From assembly GCF_034190915.1 (NCBI RefSeq), contig NW_026947506.1, positions 29,827,248-29,891,247 on the forward strand: a stretch of 64,000 bases of DNA, read 5' to 3'. Position 1 is the stretch's first letter; every line of letters starts with the position of its first letter. Below are positions 10,546 to 21,716 of the stretch, piece after piece. The notes beneath the pieces are model-generated. The model made no database searches and had not been told where the DNA came from. It saw only the letters and a list, made by a program, of their open reading frames with translations. The position numbers were made by a program, and so were the translations under genes. The DNA is from Cavia porcellus. Lineage: Eukaryota > Chordata > Mammalia > Rodentia > Caviidae.

Positions 10546-13023
10546 ACCACTTTTCAGGGGATGCACCGATGTGGGGTGCTCCCACCATCATGGGGCTGGA
10601 CTGTGCTGCCTGAAGCTCTCTCTTCAAGCCACATTTACAACTTAAAGCTCCCTGGGTAGCTTCTCCCACTGCAGTGTATGTGGAGTTAGAGGGATCTTGC
10701 AGCTCCTAGAGCAGCCAAGCTTCCTGGTACCCAGATGAGCTCAATAGCTTCACACAGGCACAGTGGGCCCAGCACAAGGCCTCGGCCTCACACCTGGGTA
10801 TCGCACAAACCTCTTTGCTACTACAACTCTGTCATGCATTTTTCATGGGAGGCAAATGTTCTATAAGCATTAGTCTCCCTCCGTGGGGCCCAGCCCTGAC
10901 ATTGTAGCCTCCAGAACTTTGAAGTATTCGACTTAATATTAATAAATCATGGGCTCAGATTGAACAGGCTGTTAGCATTACACAGCTGTGCTGGAGCTGC
11001 ACTTGTGCAGAAGTGAGCCTGGTACAGAAAGAGAAGAAGCTGGACGCTGCCTGACCATAAGCACGACCCTTGCCCCATGCCCTGAAGGTGGCCTATGTGG
11101 CCTCAGCTGTGTTGCCTGACTTTCTCCAATCATTAAGGTCCTCTCCAGGTCATAGGGAGAAGACATTCTTGCCTCTGGCTCCCGCCACCTTCAGGGTTGG
11201 AACTCAGATTCCTCAGCCAAAACCACCCTGGACCCCACACGTGTACCTTGGCCTGGTTTCCTCTCTCCTATGAATGTCACGGCTTGGTCAGCACCCGTCA
11301 CAGACAGGGCTCAGAGCAAAGGCCCTGGGCAGGAGGCCACATGACCAGGTCCACACCCTGCAGAGCCACCCCTTGGCTGCCCTTTGGCCACCTACATAGG
11401 CATAGCCACTTCAGAGAAAGCAGGTGAGGGACCACAGGAATCCCACAGAGGCAGGTCCCAAGGTTATAGGTCAACAGGGGTATCAGAGAGACCTGTGGGC
11501 TGAGCAAAGCCCTCTATGCTCACTCCTGAGCACAGGGCCTCCTGCTGGACAGTCTCACCTGGCTCTTACATGCGAGTCCACACCTGGCCCTCACCTTGAT
11601 GTCCACACCTGAGTCCACCTCAGGCCTGCTGCTGCCATCTCTCAGGAAGCATTCAAGGTGATTCAACAGCTTGCAGCAGCCAACTATCAGCTGTCCTGAC
11701 ATCAAGTGTGCAGCCTGCTAAACACGATCGTATCTAAAAATTAAATTATACGAACTTAGAGGAATAAGATTTATTAAAAGCATATGTACTAACTCTCTGA
11801 AGTCACCCCTTCCTCATTATTTCTGGTTGTTCCACCTTCTCTGTCTTCTGTCTGGTGGGACTCAGCAAAGCGAGGCCTCAGTGCACCCTCCTGTGCGGCC
11901 CCTGACATCCCAGATCACCTGACAGATGAAGCAGGAATCAGGCAAACTCTGCCCCACAGGCCTTTCTTCCAAGCAGCCAGAACCCAACAGTTACAGGCAT
12001 CTCTGTCTGCACAGGTTTCAGCAGCTGCAGGGGACATATATGTCCCCCATTCAGGCTGCCTCTCTGCACACAGCTGTCAAAAGTACAACCTCTCATGAGA
12101 GCAGGAAGTGTTAGGAGCCTTCAGGAGATTCCCGCAGCCAGCAGGGAACCAGGCTGAGTTTGCCATTGGGCCAGGTTTGTCATCAGGGTGCTGGGGAGGT
12201 GGCCTCAAACAAAGCTGCAGCTGGCTGGGCAACCTTGGCCCCATCCCCTATGGCCCCCAGAGCATCTCTGGCCTGTATTAGAGCTCTGTGTGGCCTTCGA
12301 GGGAGGCCGGCGCCCGCTCCCTCAGACTGGGCAGCCTCTCCTGGTCCCGTGGTCCTCAGGAAAGAAAGGCTTGGGCCGAGGACCTGGAGTGAGGAGCAGA
12401 ATTGAAAAAAGGGAGCAGCTGCAGGGTGGAGGTGGGGTTGGGGACTTAGTCCAGCAATCAGAGACAGAAGGGTCAGCCTGGGGCCAGGCAGCTGGGTGGG
12501 TGGGAGAGGGCAGTGAGCTAGCATCTGCTAGCCATGGGCCAGTGACCTGGCATAGGGACCCCAGTGTCCAAGGCTAAGGGCAAGGTAAGGTCTGAGTCCA
12601 GCAGGCTAGGCTGCAGGTGTGTGCAGGTGGCTCAGCCTAAGGGCACAGGAAGCACCAAAGCCCAGGCCATCCAAGTCATACCCTGAGTGAACCCAGGTCC
12701 CCCCAGACAGGCAAAAAGCACCAGGTCACCCCACCCTCATTTCCTGCAGGTGCTTGTGCCTGAGAAGCCAGCTTTGGTGGGATATCCTTCCTGACAATGA
12801 TGCCAATGCAGGGCAAACACTGCTGGTAGTGTTGGGGCTGGATCAAACCATACCTGATCCAGATGGCTCTACAGTGATTAGAAGGAGCCAGTCTGTGTCC
12901 TTCTTGACCTGGTTTGAATAGCATTTCTGTTACTGGGACCTGAAGGGTCTCTGCCAGGCCCCATTGCAGCTTGGAGTTCTCACTACCTCAATGCCAGGGT
13001 CTAGCTCCATATCATTCCTGCAC
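10546..13023. other. Intergenic, no gene seen
   Basis: Unique sequence with two AT-rich patches: 10905-10980 ('cgacttaatattaataaatc') and 11720-11815 ('aaaaattaaattatacgaac', 'aagatttattaaaagcat'). ORFs near 12183-12577 on both strands overlap each other in GC-rich DNA and show no family motif. Confidence 0.55.
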
Positions 13024-13038
13024 AAGAGACTCCTTGCC

Positions 13039-13162
13039 GGTGCTGGGGATTTAGCTCAGCGGCATAAGCTCCTGCCTTGCAAGCAGGCAGTCATGAGTTC
13101 AATCCCTGGTACCGGTAAAAATACAAAAAAAAAAAAAAAAAAAAAAAGAAAAGAAAGAAAGA
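13039..13162 (+). mobile_element. ID SINE with 15-bp target duplication
   Basis: A tRNA-Ala-related ID body with A box ('tagctcagcggcataag') and B box ('gagttcaatccctggtacc') is followed by a long A-rich tail. The perfect duplication 'aagagactccttgcc' flanks it at 13024-13038 and 13163-13177, so the insertion is recent and the full element is present. Confidence 0.92.
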
Positions 13163-13177
13163 AAGAGACTCCTTGCC

Positions 13178-16100
13178 TCACATCTTTGAGCTCCAGATCC
13201 TCCTACCCCTCTCGCCCTCTGGAGCAAATTCCCAAGGGCAGCACCCACCATACCTACTGAGGAAATGAAGCCCAGAGGAAGAGGTCTCTGAGGCTGAGCT
13301 CCAACCCTCACAGGAGCCTTCCCCTCCTCCTCCCTGTCTGGTAACACAGGATGGGGGGAATAGAGAGAAACACCCTCAAATCCCTTCCACTAAAATGGCT
13401 GTGTAAAGCAGGCAACTTGCTTTACCTCTCTGAAACTCATGGGTTAAAAATGAGGTCAACAGCACCCACTTCCTAAGGCTCTGAGGAAACACAGGAGAGC
13501 ACGAGTGACCAGTCGGCACAGGCTGCTGGGCAGGATGCTGGTTGGACCACAGTCCAGCCTGGTGCTCTTTCCATCCTGGGACCCGATGCCTAACAGCTCT
13601 TCCTGCTAACTACAGAAACCCACTGAGGGAGCCGTGGCTTAGTTGCTACTCAGACATCCCCGCCTCCAATCTAGTGAGCGGGGTGTGGAGGGGAGAGGGT
13701 AGCCCAACCCCTGACCCAGGGTAGCAGGATGTGAGCATTGGCCCAGAGCCAGCTCGCCTGGAAGAACTTGGCTCCCCTGTGGTGAAACACGAGGCATCCT
13801 TCCTTGCTGGGTCACCTAGTCTTGGATACATAAATCATCTACCAGGCTGGAAAGGAGCCTGCCAACCAGGCTGCCCAGGTCAGCTGCGGGCTGGGAGGCC
13901 ATAGATTTGGTGTTGGCCACAGGCCTGGGCATCCAAGAGAGCCAAGGAGGGGCCTGGCCAGCACAGAATCCAAACCTTCTCAGACCTTGGAGGTTCTGGG
14001 CAAATTGGTATCCTGTTTCCCAAAAGGTGCACCTCAAGATGCTTCGTATCCCTTGTGCAGGATGGAAGGGGACCTGGGGTTCACAATAGGCCTCTCGGAG
14101 CACACAGTGGGGCTCCCCAGGGTAGCTGCACCTGGCTCCCTGGAGATCTGTGCTGAGTGACAGCTGCAGCTGAGAGATCTGCGTGTTTCTAAGGGTCTAA
14201 TTCAGCTAGCTACATATTCCCAGGAAAGCAGGGTGGGCGGCTCGAGTACACAGGCTCCCCCAGAGACAGTCTCAGGTTCTGGGTCACATAGTTTCCAAAT
14301 GACGTGGCTGCTGGTGCAGGCCAGCACAGGTAGGGGCAGCCAGGCTCCTGAATGGGGCTGAGAGGCCCCTCAGGCATCCAGGATCACTCAGGCCTGCCCA
14401 TCCTCCCAGCCCAATCATCCAGGGCTGCTGTCCATCCATCAGCCTTCAGGGAACAGCAGGTCACTCGGAGCTGCAGAACAAGAGAAGACAGTGGACAGCC
14501 ACAGAGCTCTGCACGCTACCCTCTGCTCTAAGGGTTTGGGGTGCAGTAGCTCAGGGCTCCATGGGAATGTGTGGGTGCAGTCCCCAGCTTCTCAGCTCTG
14601 ACCACCCCTCACAGAAACCCCAGAGCTGGTCCAGTAGGTCTCAAAAGCCCTCCAGGTCCCCATGGTCTTCTGACATAGGCCTCCATGTCTCTGCCAGAAC
14701 CCACCTGCTCCCCCAAACAGAAGTTTCTCTCCCTCCCAGAGAAGCAACTGATTTTCTGGCCAGAGGCAGAAATGCTGTGGCTAAACCAGGGGACAGAAGT
14801 AAAGAGACTGGACTTCAGGGCCTGAGGAGCCACCTCTCAATCTTCTCTCTGCCCCGGCCAGGCCAGCAGCTCCTCTGCTCATCTCCTTGGCACAACAGTG
14901 CCTGTTTCTGGAAATGGTCAGGATTGAAGCTGGGTGAGATAAAACGCTAAGCCGGGCCTCACTCAACAGCACCACCTGTTACCAGGATTCTTGTTTGGCT
15001 TAGTATTAGCTTCATGGCACCTTCACTGACAAAAGGCCCCTGAGCAGCTGCCCCTTGTGACTTGGGGGCTCTTTTAGCCACGAGGTGACAGAACCAGAAA
15101 CCCAGGGAGAGGTGCCACCTCCATGGCAATAAAGTGCAGGCTGCAAAGGAATCAGAAGTTGCCTCCTCCAGGCACTGCTACCCATTCTGGCTCCAAGAAG
15201 GGCCAAGGAGACCTCCACCTACAGGAAGAAAGACCAAGGCCAGGGGTACAGGGCAGCAGGAAAGGGGAGGGATGCCAGCAGGAGAATAGGAAGCAAGCTT
15301 AGACAGAAATGAAGTGGCAGTCAGGAGAGGGGGTTTTGCAATGTGCATCCTGTGCCTTGGGCTGGCCCGGGGCTCACAAAGGCCTTGCTGCCTAATGAAT
15401 TGATTTAAGGCTCGGTCCTGGTCTCCGGTGACATGTTATTTGTGTAACCTGCAGTTCTCTATTCACATAGTAATTTTCACCCTCCTCCCTGTCAGCTAGA
15501 GACACGCTTTCACTGAATGTTGGAGCTGATGGCAGAGGTGAGGCCGTTTTCAGAGGCACCCACAGAGGGGCCTTGGTGACACGGATGGTGGGCGCCGGAT
15601 AATGTCCGGGTTATCGCCACAGACCAGGTGCAGGCAGGAACAGGCATGCTCCCCGGCCCCCAGGGGGGTATCTTCCCCATTAGCAGGCAACTATCTTTGG
15701 CCCCGTGCATTTCTCTTTGAACGCTTTCTCAATGCCAACAAAAGTTTGATTACAGTTTAGATGAGATGGAAAATGAGAGGAGGGAACTGTATAATATTCA
15801 GCAATTAGAATCGCCTTCCTTTTTGTGTGGTTGTATTTCATTCCTCAGCTTAGGCCCTTTCTCCAGAGGATCCTGATGTCGTAGCCTCGCCCCAGGTCTG
15901 GCAGTTCAGGAACAACTTGCCACCCCCCTCCCCCAGCCGCACCATAGGCAAGGGAAAAGCATGACCTCAGGGTGCAGACCAGCTGATGACACCCCCTCAA
16001 AGAAGCCAGTTTCTCTGAGGGTATTTCCTTGTCTACAGAAAAAGAGGAATTGAACCTATTTTGGGGACATGTGGGGACCCAGTGAGCGATTTGGGTTGCA

Positions 16101-16289
16101 CGTGACAGGAACAAGGCCAGCAGGCATCTGGCACTGACCCAGTGCTGGTGGAACAGCATGACCGTGCCTAGAAGCTGAGTCCCTTGCTCCCCACTGCAGG
16201 AATATCTACCTGGCTCCCTCGCCAGCTGCATTCCTGCCCCAGGACCTCACTGGCGGCTTGCTGGGTGGCCCCCCACAGTAAACCTATAA
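13178..16289. other. Intergenic, with one AT-rich candidate regulatory block
   Basis: A MIR-like segment on plus lies near 13400-13510 ('tttacctctctgaaactcat'). Segment 15370-15850 stands out as repeat-free, with several homeodomain-type TAAT cores. No exon was recognised. Confidence 0.55.
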
Positions 16290-16400
16290 CAATAAGGTGG
16301 CTCAGTTTCCCTCCTACAAATGGACCAGGCTCTCTCCTGCCCGTGGGAGGTTAATGAGTCAGTGTTTGTAAAACGCTTTGCAGATTAGATGAAAGGCTAT
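16290..16400 (+). repeat. MIR SINE fragment
   Basis: The stretch follows the MIR order: 'ggctcagtttccctcc', 'gggaggttaatgagtcagtg', then 'gtaaaacgctttgcag'. A poly-G run of nine bases follows at about 16401-16410. Confidence 0.55.
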
Positions 16401-16816
16401 GGGGGGGGGGTGTTAGAGTTCATTAGGCAGGATTATCATGTCTGCACCCCAGGATGAGGCCCAGGGGACCATTTCACCCATAGCTCCAGTGTAAAAACCA
16501 AGGGAACAGTCTTCCTGACACCTCCAGGATGAGGGTTCAAGGCCCAAAGGCCACTACCTAGTCTTCTGAGCCCAGCATAATCATGAATGCAAGGAGGCAA
16601 CAGGGCTACCACTGCCCTGTCCAGCGTGGAGCATGTCAGTGTAGTGGCCACTGCAAAAGGGCCAAAGGAAGCCAGCTAGAGGGTCAGGCAGGGTACACCC
16701 CTTGCTTAGCCTTGTCTTTGGGCCACTCTCCCACCTCAGCACCCTCTGTCATTGTGGGGCTGCCCACAGACCCCTCTATGAATCTAAGGTGGGGCAACCT
16801 CAAAGAGCACCCACAG

Positions 16817-16915
16817 GGGCTGGGGATTTAGCTCAGTGGCACAAGGGCCTGCCTTGCAAGCAGACAGTCGTGAGTTCGATCCCCGGTACCGATAAAAAAG
16901 AAAAATACAAAAAAA
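16817..16915 (+). mobile_element. ID SINE with 15-bp target duplication
   Basis: The ID body has an intact A box and B box ('gagttcgatccccggtacc') and a short A-rich tail. The perfect duplication 'aaagagcacccacag' lies at 16802-16816 and 16916-16930. Confidence 0.93.
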
Positions 16916-17384
16916 AAAGAGCACCCACAGCCTAATCTGTCTTTGGTGATTCTGAGAGTGGGTGGCAGCTGCCCTTCACAGCCCTGGGACACTGACTTGT
17001 CCATGCCACACACCCAGTGGGCAATGACCCATGAGACAGATCTATTACCTGCCTCCAAGCTGTAGGAGCAGCAGGCTCGGAGACCAAGGTCACCCTGCCC
17101 TGTCCCAGGGCCCCTCAGTCTCCAGCTGCACCTGGCACTCTGCTGTCTCTGACTAACCCCTCACCACCTCAGGGACTGAGTCAGACCCCCAGAGAGGCAT
17201 AAAAACTCGCAGGAGGTGGGACACTCTACTGTCTCTACTGGCACCCTGACCCCATTAGGAGGCCTTGAGTGGTCAGTCCTGGTCATAAGGAACCATGAGA
17301 GCAAAGTACATAGACACCAGGCTCAGTGTCAGCACCTGGCAGCATCACAGTTCCAATTTCTACATCAACTGCCTGTTGAAGTGG

Positions 17385-17525
17385 GTGTGTGGTTTATCGA
17401 GTTAAATATATAATTGAAATTAAATTCCACCCACCTGCTTCTTTCCACACTTTTTAATGGAGACATTAGCAAATTTTAAATTGCACCCATGGTCATGTGC
17501 TATGGGTGTCAGACACCTCTGTCCT
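17385..17525 (-). mobile_element. hAT-Charlie (MER3-like) remnant
   Basis: An AT-rich stretch reading 'ttaaatatataattgaaatt', 'ccacctgcttctttccaca' and 'aattttaaattgcacccatg' matches the inner-to-outer order of an antisense MER3-type hAT element. The same family recurs at 23985-24160. Confidence 0.55.
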
Positions 17526-17703
17526 GGGACAACCTCCTGGGACACAGAACTGAGGAAGGAGCCACCTGACACTCTTCAGAGCTGAGGGTTAAGTGAACTA
17601 ATCCCTCAGGGACAATCAGCTCAGAAGGCAGGAGACCTGTAGCAAGAGTCACAAGTGTCCAGCCCCCACTTGCCTGTCATCTTATGCCGGGGACTGGGGA
17701 CAG

Positions 17704-18262
17704 GCTGGCCATTGGCAGGCGCAGCACTGCTCACAGCTCGTCTTTCCCAGTGGACCCAGGGTGAGGCCAGACCATGCTGGAATAACCACAGAAATGTCAG
17801 ATTCAGCAAAGACGTCCACTTGCCCTGACGCTGCTCCGGAACTACCTCCTCCGGGCCCTGGAGCAAAGCAACTCACCCCTCACCCAGCAGCAACCCGGAG
17901 CCCTCAGCCCATCCATCACTGTCAGCTGCTTAGTTCTAAAGGCTGCCTGGCTGAGGCTGCTTCCGCCACACACTAGGGAAGAACAGAGGGGCCCCAGATG
18001 AGGCCAGCCTTTGGCACGGGTGCCTTGGTCAAGGTGGAAGGTGCCTGGCAAGTGCACATCACTGGCTGGTTCCAGCAGAAGGCCAACCTCCTCTTGGGGG
18101 TCACACAGCCAGGCCAAGCCTTACTGGGAAAGGGGACCTTAACAAACGGACGTCTTTGCTGAATCTGATTATTTCGGTGGTTATTCCAGCATGGTCTGCC
18201 CTCACCCTGGGTCCACTGGGAAAAAGGAGCTGTGGGCAGTGCTGTGCCTAGCAATGGCCAGC
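17704..18262. repeat. Inverted repeat 1: 114-bp arms, 330-bp spacer
   Basis: The left arm, 17704-17817, and right arm, 18148-18262, are reverse complements with about ten differences in 115 positions, roughly 91 percent identity. Shared blocks include 'ggacgtctttgctgaatctga', which I cite as two overlapping parts 'ggacgtctttgctg' and 'gctgaatctga', and 'gttattccagcatggtct'. The arms match no SINE or LTR I recognise. A transcript crossing both arms could fold into a long hairpin. Confidence 0.9.
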
Positions 18263-18433
18263 ATCCCAGGCCCAGAACTTGGGCCTGAAGCAGGTGCTAG
18301 CTCCCCTCTGCATCCCAAAGTCCTATGCCCTGATTTTCTCAGGCCTTACTCCCACATGTGACCCTCCAGGTGGTCAGCTGAGGCTTGGTCTTGCCTGAGT
18401 CATGTTGATTGGTTCATCTACTCTATAAAGAAG

Positions 18434-18530
18434 GGGGCCTCTCACTGCCTGGTGGCTCCGGGAACAGCCCACACCTCCTCCTGGCAGGGGCAGCTGAAGT
18501 GGTGTTGGGGTTAGAAAGCACTCAGGAGCC
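18434..18530. repeat. Inverted repeat 2, left arm
   Basis: This segment ('gggcctctcactgcctggtg', 'tcctcctggcaggggcagct', 'ttagaaagcactcagga') is the reverse complement of 19984-20090, apart from about eight substitutions and a gap of about 12 bases. The peptides read from the two arms resemble each other only because the DNA does; no exon structure supports a gene. Confidence 0.85.
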
Positions 18531-19434
18531 CAGCTGCAGGGCCTTATGCTGCAAGGCCAGGGGCTTGATGTTCTACCTGGAAGGTGGCTTCTGGGTCAGC
18601 TCACCAGTCCACAGGGTCTCTGAGGTTGAGGGAAGCTGGGCCTCCCTGCTGGGGCCCCTGAGGGCTGATCCCTGCCCTCTGGGGCTCATTCCCCTCCTCT
18701 GCCTCTACAAACCCTCCCCTCCTTCAGGGCTATGAGAATCGGAGCTGAGGAATAGGTTAGTGGGGAGCAATTGCAGGAGGCTCTGTAAGGAGTGGGGATA
18801 ACTTAGGGAAAGGGCAGCTGTTATCACCATGTATTCCCCAACCAAGCAGGGTGGTATGCTAATGAGCCTATTGGTGGCTGAGAGCCCCTCAGAGGCTTTA
18901 GGATGGGGTTAGTCACTGGAACCAAGGAAGCATCCCAGGGAAGGGGAGAGGAGCAGAAGGCTGAGCCGATCACCACTGGCCATGCATTGAAACTTCCATA
19001 AATACCAAAAGGACAGGGTTGCGAGCACATCTGGACAGCTGAATCCCAGAGGTGTCTGGAGGGTGGCAGCCTGAGAGGGTGGGGAGGCTCTGTGTTCCTT
19101 ACCCACACCTCATTCTATGCATCCCTTCCACCTATCCTTTGTGATATTTTTTGTAATAAAAGAGAAAATGTGTTTCCTTGAGCTCTTGACCTCTCTGGCA
19201 AATTAAATCAAGGAGGTGATCACTGGATCTGTTCTTCATAGCTAATTGGGCAGAAGCTCAGGTAAAACAGCCTGGGACTTACAACTGCACTTGAAACCAG
19301 TCTTAAGGACTGAGCCCTCGATGTATGTTACCTCCCAGTAGACAGTGTCAGGACTACAGGTTTGCTCACCTGGTTGTTGGCCGCAGAATTGTTTACTGTC
19401 TGTCAGAAGAGTACTGTAAGAGTATAGCAGGAGA
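18531..19434. other. Intergenic, no gene seen
   Basis: Unique sequence between the left arm of inverted repeat 2 and an ID SINE. No exon or further repeat was recognised. Confidence 0.5.
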
Positions 19435-19528
19435 TGGGGGCTGGGGATTTAGCTCAGCGGCATAAGCGCCTGCCTTGCAAGCAGGCAGTCGTGAGTTCGA
19501 TCCCTGGTACCGATAAAGACAAAAAAAA
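19435..19528 (+). mobile_element. ID SINE with 17-bp target duplication
   Basis: A full ID body ('gggctggggatttagctcag') with intact B box and A-rich tail is flanked by the perfect duplication 'aagagtatagcaggaga' at 19418-19434 and 19529-19545. The insertion looks young. Confidence 0.93.
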
Positions 19529-19587
19529 AAGAGTATAGCAGGAGAAACTACATGTGAGTCAAATGCCAAACTACAGCTCCTCTCTAA

Positions 19588-19676
19588 TGAATAATGAATG
19601 GATGGGGGGATGTTTATGGATGAATGAATAGATGGATGGATGATTGGATAATAGGTAGGTGGATGGATGATAAATT
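19588..19676. repeat. GGAT/GAAT tetranucleotide array
   Basis: Units of 'ggat', 'gaat' and 'gatg' extend about 90 bp with interruptions. Confidence 0.85.
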
Positions 19677-19983
19677 TGGGAGAGACCTAACTGCCCTGAT
19701 GATTCATGGGCTGCTGGTACCTAAGAACCCAGAACCTACCTGTATGATGTGTACACCCATGATAAAGCTGGCCCTGTCACATAAGAGGAGGAGCAGGTAG
19801 TACCTCTGCATTGCCAAGGATGGAAGGAATAGGAAGAGATAAGCTCGCTTGTGTGCCTAGGTCTCTGCTCCAACCCATGTGCAGCCTCACTGGCCCATTT
19901 TTAAAGAAAGGATTGGTTTTCCCTGAGTTGCAGTGATTTGCTCAAGGGTGGTCTGATCTGCACCTGGGGCTCCCTGACACCAG

Positions 19984-20090
19984 ATCCAGAGTGCTTTCTA
20001 TCCCTGCCCCCCTCTGCCAACACCACCTCAGCTGCCACTGCCAGGAGGAGGGGCAGGCTGTTCCCAGAGCCACCAGGCAGCGAGAGGCCC
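19984..20090. repeat. Inverted repeat 2, right arm
   Basis: This is the reverse-complement partner of 18434-18530, about 1.45 kb away. It contains a 12-bp or so G/C-rich insertion relative to the left arm. An ID SINE and a GGAT array lie between the arms. Confidence 0.85.
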
Positions 20091-20419
20091 CTGGCCGCCA
20101 ACCTCAGCTGTTCCTATGGCTGATACTTGAGCCCTGGACTTAGTTATTTTTTATCCATTAAGTAATCCTGGTAGAGGCCAGAAAGAAACTGAGACCCACC
20201 TCAAGCCAAGCCAGGAGGGCCATGGAGACAAAAGGTCATGCTAAGAGTGGCTGCTGGGCCTCTCGTTGTCCCAAGCCGGCTTCTGAATGAAATTAGGACT
20301 CTGGAACTCTCACATGTCCAAGCTGGCTGCTCAGCCACAACCTGGGCCTTGAGGCAAATTCATGTTGAGAAACATCTGCAGGGACACAGACTACCTGCAT
20401 TCAGAACCTGAAGGTCTCT

Positions 20420-20545
20420 CTCCAGCTGTGTGGTTCTCACCTCAGGCTCTTGTCCTGTCTGCAGAATGGGATCTCCTCACACAGTGAGTTCATCAGAGTC
20501 AAGAGCCCAGAGCTCACAGCGGGTGCTCAGTAAATATGGCTCCTA
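20420..20545 (+). repeat. MIR SINE fragment
   Basis: Reads as the MIR tail half: 'cctgtctgcagaatgggatc', 'cacagtgagttcatcagag', ending 'cggtgctcagtaaatatgg'-like sequence. Confidence 0.55.
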
Positions 20546-20987
20546 GCTTGGTGCCTGCCAAAGGCATGGAAATTCAGAGGCTCCAGGGATTAAAGACTGG
20601 TGTTCAAAAACACTTATCGTCAGGGTCTTCAAACCCTGCCTGGCAAAGGACCCAGTTTCCCCAGGGCACTCAGTTTGACACAGCCCCAAAATTGAGGCAC
20701 ATGTGCAAGGAGACCTTTATTTCATCAGCGATCGAAGAGAAGCCAGAGGAGAATTACTGATCTATCCTAAACTCTCTGGAGACTTCTTCTTGTGGCAACA
20801 CCCTTAGCTATACCCTCAGGGGGAATCTCAGAGGCAAAAGATTTTTTTGAGGCCTGACATTTCTGATCTTTTTTTCCACATGGCTTAAAGCACTGCAGTG
20901 TCACTTTAATAAAGATAGAGCTGAATTCTTGCCACTGCCAAATCCCCTCAACTAGAGCCATGTTTGACCATAAAAGAGCTATTTGTT
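20546..20987. other. Intergenic, no gene seen
   Basis: Unique sequence leading into a large tetranucleotide array. ORFs entering the array are artefacts of it. Confidence 0.55.
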
Positions 20988-21716
20988 GGATGGATGGATG
21001 GATGGTGGGTGGGTGAATAGACAGATTGATGTTGGATAAATGAATGAATGGCTGAGTAGATAGATGGATAGATGGGTAGATAGATGATAGTAGATGGATG
21101 AATGAGTAGCAGATAGGTGGCAGGTGGATGGATGGGTAATGGATGGATAGATAAATGTCATCCATCCAGTGATGTTTGGATGGATAGATGGATGATGGAG
21201 GAATAGGTAGATGTTTGGATAGATGGATAGGTAGGTAACATATATGGATGAATGGGAATGGTGATTGAATGGGTAGATGGATGAGTACATGTATGTATAG
21301 GTTAATCAATGGATGGATGGATAGTGAATGAATGAGTATACAGGGAGGTGAATAAATAGATAAACAGGTAGATAGTTGGTGAGTGGTACACAGATAGTTG
21401 GGATAATGCATGGCTGGATGATGGATGAGGAGTGGATAGACAGATGGTAGACAGAAAAAGAAATGATGGATGAGTTAGTGAGAGATAAATAAGTAGGTGA
21501 ATGATAGGTGCATAGGTGAATTGTGGGTGAACAGATCAGTGAGTGAATGAACAGATAGATATAAGATGAATGGTATTGGATGAATGGATCAATGGATGAG
21601 GGGTAGATGGAGAGATGGATGGATAAATAGGTAGATGAACAGATGATGAGTAGAAGGATGGATAAATAATGGATGTAATGGAGGATAAGAGAATGAATGA
21701 ATAAATGGATGTAAAC
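20988..21716. repeat. Large GGAT/GATA/GAAT array, about 730 bp
   Basis: The array starts with a pure 'ggatggatggatggat' block and decays into mixed gata, gaat and gtag units. Long Ser/Ile/His/Pro-rich frames on the minus strand (up to about 214 codons) are translations of the repeat. Confidence 0.93.

Noticed and set aside
18434..18735. Duplicated short gene suggested by similar peptides here and at 19901-20101 (minus)
   Set aside because: The similarity follows an inverted DNA duplication. There is no shared start, splice site or family, so it is reported as an inverted repeat.
19435..19528. Possible tRNA gene (A box and B box present)
   Set aside because: The body belongs to the ID SINE family, has an A-rich tail and target duplications, and lacks a credible anticodon arm; the other ID copies are the same.
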